From Planctomycetaceae bacterium (GTDB lineage Bacteria > Planctomycetota > Planctomycetia > Pirellulales > Pirellulaceae), in contig JAHEAM010000221.1 in assembly GCA_024642765.1 (NCBI GenBank), forward strand, positions 1-6,577: 6,577 nt of DNA, written 5' to 3'. The notes beneath the pieces are model-generated. The model saw only the letters and a program-made list of their open reading frames with translations. It searched no databases and was not told the DNA's origin. How positions within the stretch are numbered: the first letter of the stretch is position 1; the number at the start of each line of letters is the position of its first letter. Shown piece by piece: positions 1 through 6,577 of this stretch. The position numbers and the translations under genes are program-made.

Positions 1-1
1 C

Positions 2-1048
2 ACCAATGTCATGGCAACCTTTGCCTTGCTCAACGCCGATTTTGCGAAGGAGTTTCAAGGCATTTACATGCTTGAGCCATACGACCCGAATAAGATTCCG
101 GTTGTGATGGTGCATGGCTTATGGTCGAGCCCTGTAACTTGGTTGCAGATGTTCAATGACCTACGTGCCGACCCAACATTGCAGGAAAGGTATCAGTTTT
201 GGTTTTGTCTGTACCCAACCGGGCAACCGTTTTGGGAAAGTGCGCGACAGGTTCGCAATGACCTAACGGAGCTGCGACAAGAAATGGCGGAACAATATGC
301 TTCAGCCAACGGAGAGCAACCTCTGGCGTCTCGCGAGATGATTGTTGTCGGGCATTCAATGGGCGGTTTGGTATCACGAATGTTGACGGTTCACACTCGC
401 GGGCACTTTTGGTCGTTGATTAGCGACGCACCTGTGGAAAGTTTTGAAGGCGACCCGCAAACACTTGCACGATTGCGGAATACTTTCGAATTTTCACCGG
501 TTCCTGGAATTTCAAGGGTCATCACGATCGGTACACCGTTTCGCGGTAGCCCATTCGCTAGCGACACGGTGAAATGGTTGGGTGAAAAGACAATAACTCT
601 GCCGAAGGTAATCGCCAATGACTATTCCAAGTTGGTCAATCAAAACAAGTCGTTGTTGAAATCCGATCACCCCCTGATCGTAGCGACAAGTCTGGATTCG
701 CTTGCGCCTGGCAATCCGATGCTGAGTGCGTTATTGGCAGCGACAGCAGCCGACGGCGTGACTTTTCACAATATCGTCGGGCATCTGGAGAAACAAACGC
801 TGGTTGCAAGAGTCACACGGCTGCCAGTGGGCGACGGCGTGGTTTCCCTTGTAAGTTCCGATTCACCATTTGCGGCATCGCAAATCGAGGTCGATGCCGA
901 ACACAGCGTTTTGCATCAACACCCAGCAGCAATCATGGAAGTCAAACGGGTGCTGTTCGAGCACCTGGAAACACGCAAAAACTCGAGAATCAACATTGCC
1001 GATTTGCCGGGGCCACTCAGCCCAATTTTCGAACAACGCTTGAAATAA
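2..1048 (+). CDS. alpha/beta hydrolase (lipase/esterase type), probably 5'-partial
   Basis: A serine hydrolase of the alpha/beta fold, likely an esterase or lipase; the substrate cannot be told. Numbering from the ATG at 11: the oxyanion-hole block IPVVMVHG lies at residues 29-36, the nucleophile elbow GHSMGG at 114-119 (Ser116), a probable catalytic Asp275 in GDGVV, and a probable catalytic His298 in EHSVLHQHP. Strand, elbow, a GTPFRGS segment (174-180) and the late Asp/His come in normal order, so the catalytic domain looks intact. The frame is open through codons at 2, 5 and 8, the ATG at 11 has no room for a visible ribosome site, and the relatives I recall carry a longer N-terminal part. 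The true start is therefore probably left of the window and the listed start is only the first full codon. No signal peptide is visible in the part present. It converges on the cysteine-rich gene, with 142 bp between the stops. Confidence 0.88.
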   Translation, partial: TNVMATFALLNADFAKEFQGIYMLEPYDPNKIPVVMVHGLWSSPVTWLQMFNDLRADPTLQERYQFWFCLYPTGQPFWESARQVRNDLTELRQEMAEQYASANGEQPLASREMIVVGHSMGGLVSRMLTVHTRGHFWSLISDAPVESFEGDPQTLARLRNTFEFSPVPGISRVITIGTPFRGSPFASDTVKWLGEKTITLPKVIANDYSKLVNQNKSLLKSDHPLIVATSLDSLAPGNPMLSALLAATAADGVTFHNIVGHLEKQTLVARVTRLPVGDGVVSLVSSDSPFAASQIEVDAEHSVLHQHPAAIMEVKRVLFEHLETRKNSRINIADLPGPLSPIFEQRLK

Positions 1049-1190
1049 TCAAGAAGTCAGATTTCAGGTGCATTTCAATGCTCCCAATGCTCTCATAGGA
1101 GCCGACTTGCGAAAGCGTCCCAAAGTATCTGCGGCACTGTTGCCTTTACGCGGATTGGTTGACTCTTGCTGACTTCATACTTAGTGTGAA
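1049..1190. other. convergent intergenic spacer, no strong terminator
   Basis: Spacer between two convergent genes, where terminators for both would be expected. It holds only weak structure: a GCATT/AATGC mini-hairpin (1070-1081), a GCTCC/GGAGC stem with a 13-nt loop (1080-1084 with 1098-1102), a 9-nt-period direct repeat CAATGCTC at 1076-1083 and 1085-1092, and a distant 8-bp inverted pair GAAGTCAG (1053-1060) and CTGACTTC (1169-1176). None is followed by a T-run, so no intrinsic terminator is called. Confidence 0.5.
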
Positions 1191-1874
1191 CTAATCACCG
1201 AAAGATGAACGAGTGAAGCCGAACCATTTTCTACCGACGCCATGAGAACAAGAACCTGACTCGCAGCAGTTGCCACACGAACATGATCCTTGGACGCCGT
1301 CTTTTTCAACGGGACATTTTCCACGACGAAAGATATCGAGTCCCAAATCGTTGCCGCACTTGCCGCAGCCACAGAATCCAAGCCATTCATCGCAACCGCA
1401 TTGCCCACCGTGGATCGCATCCATTTCCGAACCCCAATAGTTTTGTTTTTGAGCCGCGCTCGAAAACATGAACTTAGGACGTGGGGCGGGTGTCGGCGTG
1501 TTGGGGCCGAGAGCATGTTGCTGTGCTAACACTTGTTCGGATGTTATGCCATATTGATTAGACATGTCCTGTTGCCCAGGACAGTATTCGCCACCCTCAT
1601 ATTGCCATTCGGTGGGTGCGGCCATGAGCTGGGTGTTTACCATGACATTCAGTTGGTTTTCGCGAGCAACGACAGATTGTGACATTTGCTCAGTCTGATC
1701 AATTTTGGAATTCCTAACTTCTTCCTCCTGCCGATCGCCAAGCTGCATTGAATTGGCGAATGGATCGCGAATTCGACGGCCTTCGGAGTCGCTGGATTGA
1801 GCCAGCAAGACGACTGGACAAGCGAATAATGCGAAAAACACCAAAGGTTTCGAGAGCTTTTTCCAAGTCATCAT
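1191..1874 (-). CDS. exported cysteine-rich protein of unknown function
   Basis: I do not recognise a named family. The ATG at 1874 is preferred (227 aa). An AGGA motif sits 7 nt ahead of it, and it gives a classic Sec signal: MMTWKKLSK, then a hydrophobic stretch ending in VVLLAQ, with cleavage likely near residue 25. An upstream in-frame ATG at 1910 (239 aa) has no ribosome site and would add a charged extension. The mature protein has an acidic, Gln-rich, low-complexity first part (about residues 30-90), a Pro-rich middle (NTPTPAPRP), and a dense cysteine tail at about 159-209. That tail has eleven Cys in CGC, CGCGKCGN and CSCGNCC patterns, followed by a short basic/aromatic end (RKWFGF). 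LFAC in the signal is not a lipobox, because the hydrophobic core continues beyond it. The cysteines could form disulfides or bind metal. It could also be a short relative of planctomycete surface proteins that pair a Cys/Gly-rich leader with a beta-barrel, but no barrel follows. Confidence 0.72.
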   Translation of the reverse strand: MMTWKKLSKPLVFFALFACPVVLLAQSSDSEGRRIRDPFANSMQLGDRQEEEVRNSKIDQTEQMSQSVVARENQLNVMVNTQLMAAPTEWQYEGGEYCPGQQDMSNQYGITSEQVLAQQHALGPNTPTPAPRPKFMFSSAAQKQNYWGSEMDAIHGGQCGCDEWLGFCGCGKCGNDLGLDIFRRGKCPVEKDGVQGSCSCGNCCESGSCSHGVGRKWFGFTRSSFGD

Positions 1875-1881
1875 CTTTACG

Positions 1882-1885
1882 TCCT
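1882..1885 (-). promoter_or_regulatory. ribosome binding site deciding the start of the cysteine-rich gene
   Basis: On the minus strand this reads AGGA, 7 nt before the ATG at 1874. The upstream in-frame ATG at 1910 has no comparable purine-rich motif, so the shorter protein is favoured. A second ATG follows directly (1871) and could also be used. Confidence 0.5.
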
Positions 1886-1910
1886 GGTTGGATCGACGAA
1901 AATAACGCAT

Positions 1911-2059
1911 GTATCACATAACTATCCGTTTGAACCTTTATGATTAATCGAACCGGCACGTAACGAAAATCCAGATTTTCCAGTATTAGCTTAAGGCTTT
2001 CGCTAGTTTGCCTAACCGGAACTCTATCGCGTTGCACCATTTTCTACAGATCGGTTTCA
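1911..2059. other. divergent intergenic region, upstream of both the cysteine-rich gene and the permease
   Basis: Upstream DNA shared by two divergently oriented genes. A TATGAT box at 1939-1944 is a good match to a plus-strand -10 element, but no acceptable -35 lies 16-18 nt before it, so a promoter is only suggested. The 16-bp palindrome at 1965-1980 is the strongest structure. A minus-strand open frame crosses the region but lacks coding character. No good ribosome site precedes the permease ATG at 2060; a weak AGATCGG lies about 5 nt upstream. Confidence 0.45.
1965..1980. promoter_or_regulatory. operator-like palindrome between divergent genes
   Basis: GAAAATC-CA-GATTTTC: two perfect 7-bp arms (1965-1971 and 1974-1980) around a 2-nt centre. 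It lies 80 bp before the permease ATG and 91 bp from the preferred start of the opposite gene, a suitable place for a dimeric regulator. If the TATGAT at 1939-1944 were a -10 box, the palindrome would lie just downstream of the transcription start, as for a repressor site. The regulator is unknown, and it does not look like a consensus Fur box. A small RNA hairpin is an alternative, though a 2-nt loop is tight. Confidence 0.35.
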
Positions 2060-3655
2060 ATGATTCAGTTTGTTCGCGATTGGAAGACGGTTGTGTGGTG
2101 CGTCGTCTCGGCGGTGTTGCTGGGATATTGGATTTTTTTCGCAACTCCCGTCTCAGCGGCAATCATATCGAACACGCTGGCCCTGGCGTTTTTGGCAGCG
2201 TTGCTTGCACTGTTGTTTGGTAGTTTTCTTGCCTGCGGCATCATGAATCACGGTGTCGGCGCTAGGATGTTGTTAGTCGCAACGGTAGTAGCTGCACTTT
2301 TGCCGGTCTACATTTATGTCTCAGCCTGGGACAGCGCAATTGGTAAATTGGGGTGGATCACTGTGATTGCTCGCGATGAGTTTCATCCGGTTCTCACGCG
2401 TTGGCTTTCTGCCATTTGGATTCACGGTGTCGCTGGAGCATCTCAAGTCGCGATTGTGCTCTTGATCGGCTGGCAGGCTGGCCGTGGTCAATATGAAGAA
2501 CAGGGCCTTATGGACGTGGGGCCTGGGGCCGTCTTTTGGAATATAAGCCTGCGAAGAATGCTGCCTTACATTTTCGTGTCGATGTTTTGGGTGATGCTGG
2601 TTTGCTGCCGAGAGATTGCCGCTACCGACATCTATCAAATAGGAACAATAGCGGAACAAATTTATTTGGGGTACGCCCTCGGCCAATCCGATCAACTGCT
2701 GGCGATTTGGCCCGACGGAACAACAGGAGTCGGCTACGGTGTTCACCTCGTGACTATCGCTTGGACAGGAGCGAGTGGATTGTTATTTTTAGGATGGTTG
2801 GCGCAAGTCGACTTGGATTTGCAACCGAACAGAATAGTTGCAAAAAAATCGAGGGCATGGAAAGCCTTGCTTGGGTGGCTTGCGTTTGCCATCGTAATTG
2901 TGGTTCCAATTGGGAATTTAATATTTCGCACATGTTTTGTAATCGAGTTAATCAACGGCGCTCCGTACCGCGTCTTTCGAATTGAGCAATTACCACACTC
3001 AATCACGCGTGTGTTTACCGATTACCGGCCAGAGATGATTTGGTCCCTTTTGATCGGATTGGCTGGAGCGACGCTCTTGATTTCAATAACGGTTATCTTG
3101 TCACACGTGTCTGCTCGACAAATTGCGTGGCGTGGGTTTTTGTTCGGTAGTATTGTTCTTACGCTGGCACTGCCAGGACCATTGATTGGCACAAGTCTAT
3201 TAAAATTCTCACAAAGTTTGACGAACCGAATGCTAATTCACGTATTCGACCGAACGATAATGGGTCCACTAATTGCATCAAGTTTGTTCGTTTGGCCAAT
3301 GGTCGCTATGCTGGTTTGGCAGTGGTTTCGGCAAACAAATCGCGAATTGTTAAATCAAAGCGAGGTAGATGGCGCGGGGACTTGGAGTCAACTTTTTTCG
3401 ATCGTTTTGAGTGGACGTCTTTTGCAACTACTAGGATTCTATCTTCTGGCATTGGCCTTAATGTTGGGTGAATTATCGGCTTGTCAAACCATCGTGCCTG
3501 CGGGCATGGATACATTGCCACGACTGACGCTAGGTCTGTTGCATTCGGGAGTCGAAGAGATGACTGCGGCAGTGAGTTTGGTAACCGCGACAGTGATAGG
3601 GACGATTGCCTGCTTGGGTTTTGTGTTATTGTCACAACACGAGACTACCCGTTGA
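2060..3655 (+). CDS. fused two-domain ABC transporter permease (Fe3+/thiamine-type, FbpB/AfuB/ThiP-like)
   Basis: Inner-membrane permease of a binding-protein-dependent importer, with two permease domains in one 531-aa chain, the usual size for this family. About twelve hydrophobic segments are visible: near 11-29, 38-60, 70-90, 115-138, 168-186 and 229-250 in the first half, and near 269-290, 326-348, 357-378, 401-424, 454-475 and 503-526 in the second. Each half has the cytoplasmic loop that docks the ATPase. The first is EEQGLMDVGPG (146-156) followed by FWNISLRRMLP. The second is EVDGAG (435-440) followed by LFSIVLSG. Both are recognisable but looser than the EAA---G consensus. The first half reads as divergent and the second closer to type. 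Iron(III), another metal or thiamine are all possible substrates and the sequence does not decide. No ATPase or solute-binding gene is present, so the partners must lie elsewhere. Its stop overlaps the next ATG (TGATG), suggesting it once headed a longer operon. Confidence 0.85.
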   Translation: MIQFVRDWKTVVWCVVSAVLLGYWIFFATPVSAAIISNTLALAFLAALLALLFGSFLACGIMNHGVGARMLLVATVVAALLPVYIYVSAWDSAIGKLGWITVIARDEFHPVLTRWLSAIWIHGVAGASQVAIVLLIGWQAGRGQYEEQGLMDVGPGAVFWNISLRRMLPYIFVSMFWVMLVCCREIAATDIYQIGTIAEQIYLGYALGQSDQLLAIWPDGTTGVGYGVHLVTIAWTGASGLLFLGWLAQVDLDLQPNRIVAKKSRAWKALLGWLAFAIVIVVPIGNLIFRTCFVIELINGAPYRVFRIEQLPHSITRVFTDYRPEMIWSLLIGLAGATLLISITVILSHVSARQIAWRGFLFGSIVLTLALPGPLIGTSLLKFSQSLTNRMLIHVFDRTIMGPLIASSLFVWPMVAMLVWQWFRQTNRELLNQSEVDGAGTWSQLFSIVLSGRLLQLLGFYLLALALMLGELSACQTIVPAGMDTLPRLTLGLLHSGVEEMTAAVSLVTATVIGTIACLGFVLLSQHETTR

Positions 3656-3714
3656 TGCGAAAAACTCTTGCGCCCGCAATTCTAGCGGTCTCATGCTACC
3701 TTTTCTCTCGCTAG
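3655..3714 (+). pseudogene. 5' stump of a lipoprotein gene, translationally coupled to the permease
   Basis: The permease stop and an ATG overlap as TGATG (3653-3657), a standard translational-coupling junction. The coupled frame encodes only 19 residues, MRKTLAPAILAVSCYLFSR, and ends at TAG 3712-3714. The peptide has a basic start, a hydrophobic core without charges, and a lipobox LAVSC with Cys at position 14, so it is essentially a lipoprotein signal peptide with nothing behind it. The same frame meets TGA at 3778 and no long frame follows before the TPR gene. The simplest reading is a gene that has lost its body by deletion or early frameshift; a binding protein or other envelope partner of the transporter would fit the position. 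A frame +1 continuation (open 3686-3799) ends after about 38 codons with no recognisable domain. It could instead be a real tiny leader peptide, or chance. Confidence 0.4.
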
Positions 3715-3936
3715 CAGGCCGTTGAAATCGAAGCAAGTTCCTGTGGAAACCGGGAATCGAAATGGCAGGACTCATTTTGATCGACTCTACGGTCGATAAC
3801 GATTATAGCGATTTCTATTGGGCGAGCCCTTGGACAATGCGCGCCTATTTGTTTCGCACGCTTTCAAGCTTGTGACACGAGCGTTCATCAGATTAAGGTC
3901 CGCAAATTTTTCGAGTCATTCATTGAGACCAAGCTG
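3715..3936. other. non-coding or decayed spacer before the TPR gene
   Basis: No convincing gene on either strand. It has a 6-bp perfect stem ATCGAC/GTCGAT with a 6-nt loop (3780-3797), not followed by a clean T-run, and a weak promoter-like pair TTGATC (3777-3782) and GATTAT (3801-3806) with 18-nt spacing that could serve the TPR gene. A 37-codon frame from ATG 3762 to TGA 3873-3875 has GGGA 6 nt upstream but no recognisable content. The TPR frame itself is open from 3781 but has no ATG, GTG or TTG before 3937. The stretch may be partly the remains of the truncated lipoprotein gene. Confidence 0.4.
3925..3928 (+). promoter_or_regulatory. weak ribosome binding site supporting the TTG start of the TPR gene
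   Basis: GAGA ends 8 nt before the TTG at 3937. It is a modest Shine-Dalgarno match, but together with the signal peptide that this start produces it makes 3937 the best choice. The first ATG in frame (3997) would cut away the hydrophobic core of the signal. Confidence 0.35.
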
Positions 3937-6577
3937 TTGCGCAAACAAGCCGCTCAATCCCTGTATTTTGCCCTACTGTGTTCGGTTTACGGATTCATGC
4001 CGGCAGTTTCGTGCGCGCAAACAGTATACTTGCAGCCCATAACATCGAATATTCAGCCGCCGTCAAATTCAACAACGGATCTAGTTGACAACTACCGGAT
4101 CGCAGCGAGTTTGTATGAACGCGAACAATGGCTCGAGGCCAAAAATGAGTTTCTAGCACTCATCGCCAATTACCCTGAGTCAGCACAAGCCATCGTTGCA
4201 CAGTTTTATCTTGGCGAATGTTACCTTCAGCTCAAAGAAACAACTTCCGCTCGCGCCGCATACCAATCGTTTATTTTGACTGCCGACAAACACACGTTAT
4301 TAGACGAGGCCACGTTTCGCGTTGCAGAATTGGCGTTTAAAGCAGGCGATGCATCCACCGCGAATTTGTTAGAGGGCTATCTAGCCGCTTATCCCCATTC
4401 GCAGTGGCGTGAGTACGCCCTTCATTACCTAGGTCAGTGTCGATTGCAAAAAGATGAATTTGGACTGGCGAGGTCCGTTTTTGAAACCGTCTTGCGAGAG
4501 TATCCTGAGGGCGGGTTGGCCGACGCGAATCGCTTGGCACTTGCGATGGCGCTGGAGCACACGGGTGAAACAGATCAAGCGCGTCGATTTCTTCAACACT
4601 CAGTTGCCAACGCGTGCGAACCCTTTCGAACGTTTGCCGAGATTCGCCTTGCGATTTTCGAAGCCCGTGAATCGCCTCAAAACAAACAGATCGCGGAACT
4701 TGAGAAATCGCTTTCGCAAATACCGGAAAACGATCCTATATTGGCCGAAGGCTGGTTTATCTTAGGCCGCGCCTATTTTTCCCAAGAAAAATTTAATGCC
4801 GCTCTCAAGGCATTTGAAGCAGTTGCTGATTGCGGTGCCTCGCCGAAACTCCAGGCAATCGCATTGCACGACCAAGCCATGACTCTCTCCCGTCTTGAAC
4901 GCAAGCAAGATGCGGCGGATCGCCTGGATTCCCTTGCACTATTGCATCCCGATTCGGAACTCATTCAACAAGCATTGCCGACGCGGGCTCGACTGGCGTT
5001 TGCAAGTGCAGACTTTCCGAAAGTAAAACTTTTAGCAAAACAAGCTAATGCAAAAAACAAAAAGGAACTGGGCGAACTTTCGGCTCGAGCCGCATTCGAA
5101 CTCGGCGAATTTGCTGGCGCAGCTCAAGAGTTCCAAAGTCTGATTGACACGTATCTAGACTCAAGTGAGCGTTCAACTTGGATGTATTTGCAGGGTTTGG
5201 CTGCACTTAATCTGGCCGATTACCAAATGGCAAAACAGTCGCTTTTGGCTTTGGATGAGGACCAACTACCAGATTCATATCGAATGGCATTTCAGATTGC
5301 CTTGGGAACTTCATTGCAAGGCACAGAGAATTGGAGTGAGGCCGAACGAGCGTTTCGCTCCGTCTTAAATTCTTCCGATTCTCACGAGCAAACGATTGCA
5401 AAAGAAAACGTTCTTACTTGTCTGTTGCACCAGAACAAAATCGAGGAAGCAATCAAATTCTACGAATCTTTGCCGGCTTCTTCTCATGAACAATTTCGTG
5501 CTGAGACGCTTTTGTCGCTCGCTGATAACGCAGTGGCCCTGAATCAATACCCATTCGCGTCCAAGGTATATGATTTGGTCGTTGATATAACCGCGGACAG
5601 ATCGCTTGCAGCCAGAGCACTGGCAAATACCGGTTGGGTTGCCATGAGGATGGACGATTCTTCCAAAGCTGAAATGTATTTCCGGCAAGTTGTAACGAAC
5701 TTTCGTGACTATGATCAACAAAGTGATATTTGGATCGCACTGGCCAAAATCGCAGAACTGAAAGCGCAGTGGACGGAGGCTGCTAAATGCTATCTCCAGG
5801 CCGCCGAGGAATCAAAAGATAGCGAAACGATTGCAATTTGTCAGCTGAAACAAGCAGTTGCTCTGCGCAAAATTGGTGGCCCTCGAGAAATCCAACGCGC
5901 TCAACAAATATTGCAATTATTGATTCAAGAAACTCATGAAACGCTGCCGCGAGATCTTGCGTTGTACGAATTGTCATGGGTCGAGCAGGCGCTAGGGCGG
6001 TCGCGGCAATCAAGGCTCTTGTTGGAAGAGATTGTTGGTAACTACCCTGATAGTACGGTTTGGCCAGATGCAGCATTTCGCGTGGCTCAGCGACTAATTT
6101 CAGAAAACGACGATGAAACAGCAGCTGGATTGTTGTCGAAAATCCAAACGCGAACGGAGTCACCTGACCTATTGGTTCGCGCTCGATTTCTAGAAGCCCA
6201 AATTGATTCTCACAAACAAAACTGGGGGGCGGTGGCAGAAAAAATGGCTGCGATTGCCGCTGATCCAGTTGATCCCAATCTCAATCAACGAGCCAAGTAC
6301 TGGCAAGCAGAGTCACTCTATCAATTGATGCGTTTCGAAGAAGCCCTGACCCTATTTCAATCACTCGATGTTGCGACATTCCCAGACGCGAGCCTGGGGC
6401 CATGGATTGTTTTGCGAATGGGACAATGCAGTGTGCACTTGGAAAAATGGTCCATCGCAAAAAATTATGTTTATCGAGGCAAACGAGAGTTCAAAGGTTT
6501 TGCCTTCGAATACGAATTTGAATTTATTTTGGCTCGCGTGTATTTCGCAGCAGGAGAACTCAACGAAGCGATGAAAC
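3937..6577 (+). CDS. large exported tetratricopeptide-repeat protein, 3'-partial
   Basis: One uninterrupted frame of 880 codons that runs off the right edge; I found no stop in the frame from 3781 to the end. Started at TTG 3937 it has a Sec signal: RKQ, then LYFALLCSVYGF, with cleavage likely after Ser-Cys-Ala27 before Gln28. The mature chain is therefore periplasmic or otherwise exported. It is almost wholly helical TPR-type repeats, for example near residues 52-85 (YEREQWLEAKNEF, ending NYP), 89-116 (YLGECYLQL), 159-190 (YLGQCRLQKDEFGLA), 269-300 (LGRAYFSQEKFNAALKAFE), 416-440, 559-590, 597-628, 675-705 (ending NYPDS), 786-810 (YQLMRFEEALTLFQ) and 858-880. The repeats ending in NYP resemble the YbgF/BamD-like class, which act as protein-binding scaffolds in the envelope. 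I recall similar long TPR genes next to ExbB/TolQ and ExbD genes in planctomycetes, but nothing here shows that. The partner is unknown. The first ATG is at 3997, inside the signal. Confidence 0.85.
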   Translation, partial: MRKQAAQSLYFALLCSVYGFMPAVSCAQTVYLQPITSNIQPPSNSTTDLVDNYRIAASLYEREQWLEAKNEFLALIANYPESAQAIVAQFYLGECYLQLKETTSARAAYQSFILTADKHTLLDEATFRVAELAFKAGDASTANLLEGYLAAYPHSQWREYALHYLGQCRLQKDEFGLARSVFETVLREYPEGGLADANRLALAMALEHTGETDQARRFLQHSVANACEPFRTFAEIRLAIFEARESPQNKQIAELEKSLSQIPENDPILAEGWFILGRAYFSQEKFNAALKAFEAVADCGASPKLQAIALHDQAMTLSRLERKQDAADRLDSLALLHPDSELIQQALPTRARLAFASADFPKVKLLAKQANAKNKKELGELSARAAFELGEFAGAAQEFQSLIDTYLDSSERSTWMYLQGLAALNLADYQMAKQSLLALDEDQLPDSYRMAFQIALGTSLQGTENWSEAERAFRSVLNSSDSHEQTIAKENVLTCLLHQNKIEEAIKFYESLPASSHEQFRAETLLSLADNAVALNQYPFASKVYDLVVDITADRSLAARALANTGWVAMRMDDSSKAEMYFRQVVTNFRDYDQQSDIWIALAKIAELKAQWTEAAKCYLQAAEESKDSETIAICQLKQAVALRKIGGPREIQRAQQILQLLIQETHETLPRDLALYELSWVEQALGRSRQSRLLLEEIVGNYPDSTVWPDAAFRVAQRLISENDDETAAGLLSKIQTRTESPDLLVRARFLEAQIDSHKQNWGAVAEKMAAIAADPVDPNLNQRAKYWQAESLYQLMRFEEALTLFQSLDVATFPDASLGPWIVLRMGQCSVHLEKWSIAKNYVYRGKREFKGFAFEYEFEFILARVYFAAGELNEAMK

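Noticed and set aside
1811..1829. Possible lipobox LFAC in the cysteine-rich protein
   Set aside because: The hydrophobic core continues after the Cys (PVVLL) and a better signal peptidase I site follows at LLAQ, so lipidation is unlikely.
1714..2040. 108-aa minus-strand frame crossing the divergent spacer
   Set aside because: It overlaps the N-terminal half of the cysteine-rich gene in another frame, has an Arg/Ser-rich composition without a domain, and no ribosome site; the overlapping gene has a clear signal peptide.
2321..2746. 141-aa minus-strand frame inside the permease
   Set aside because: It is antisense to the membrane segments and docking loop of the permease; its composition is typical of a shadow frame.
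3762..3875. 37-codon frame with GGGA 6 nt ahead of its ATG
   Set aside because: Too short and without a recognisable domain; it sits in the probable decay zone, so a real small gene cannot be supported without conservation.
3818..4042. 74-aa plus-strand frame overlapping the start of the TPR gene
   Set aside because: It runs in another frame across the TPR signal peptide and first mature residues, and has no ribosome site or domain.
5783..6163. 126-aa minus-strand frame opposite the TPR gene
   Set aside because: It lies wholly inside the uninterrupted TPR frame, whose repeat pattern is plainly coding, and shows no recognisable content.

Overview
The window looks like chromosomal DNA of a Gram-negative, non-enteric bacterium of roughly balanced GC content, most likely a planctomycete (Pirellulales-like). 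This is inferred from protein style, not from a marker gene. The lipase-type hydrolase has the LEPYDPNKIPVVMVHG block that I associate with planctomycete esterases. A small secreted protein ends in a CGC/CGN-rich cysteine tail. The largest gene is a very long exported TPR protein. There is no rRNA, tRNA, CRISPR array, transposase or phage gene.

Layout. (1) 2-1048, plus: C-terminal part of an alpha/beta hydrolase whose reading frame is still open at the left edge. (2) 1191-1874, minus: exported cysteine-rich protein, convergent with the hydrolase. (3) 1911-2059: divergent upstream region with a 16-bp operator-like palindrome. (4) 2060-3655, plus: fused two-domain ABC permease of the FbpB/AfuB/ThiP type. 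(5) 3655-3714: a 19-codon reading frame that overlaps the permease stop in a TGATG junction and encodes little more than a lipoprotein signal peptide. It is probably the stump of a lost gene. (6) 3715-3936: about 220 bp with no convincing gene. (7) 3937 to the right edge, plus: at least 880 codons of a Sec-exported TPR protein, uninterrupted to the window end, best started at a TTG codon.

How the genes relate. The permease is the membrane part of a metal or small-molecule importer, but neither its ATPase nor its binding protein is in the window. The lipoprotein stump is where an envelope partner of the transporter could once have been encoded. The hydrolase, the cysteine-rich protein and the TPR protein look like independent units. 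Three of the four main proteins have export signals or membrane segments, so the region is weighted towards cell-envelope functions. I see no clearly new multi-gene system. The points most worth following up are the truncated coupled lipoprotein frame, the palindrome between the divergent genes, and the cysteine-rich exported protein.
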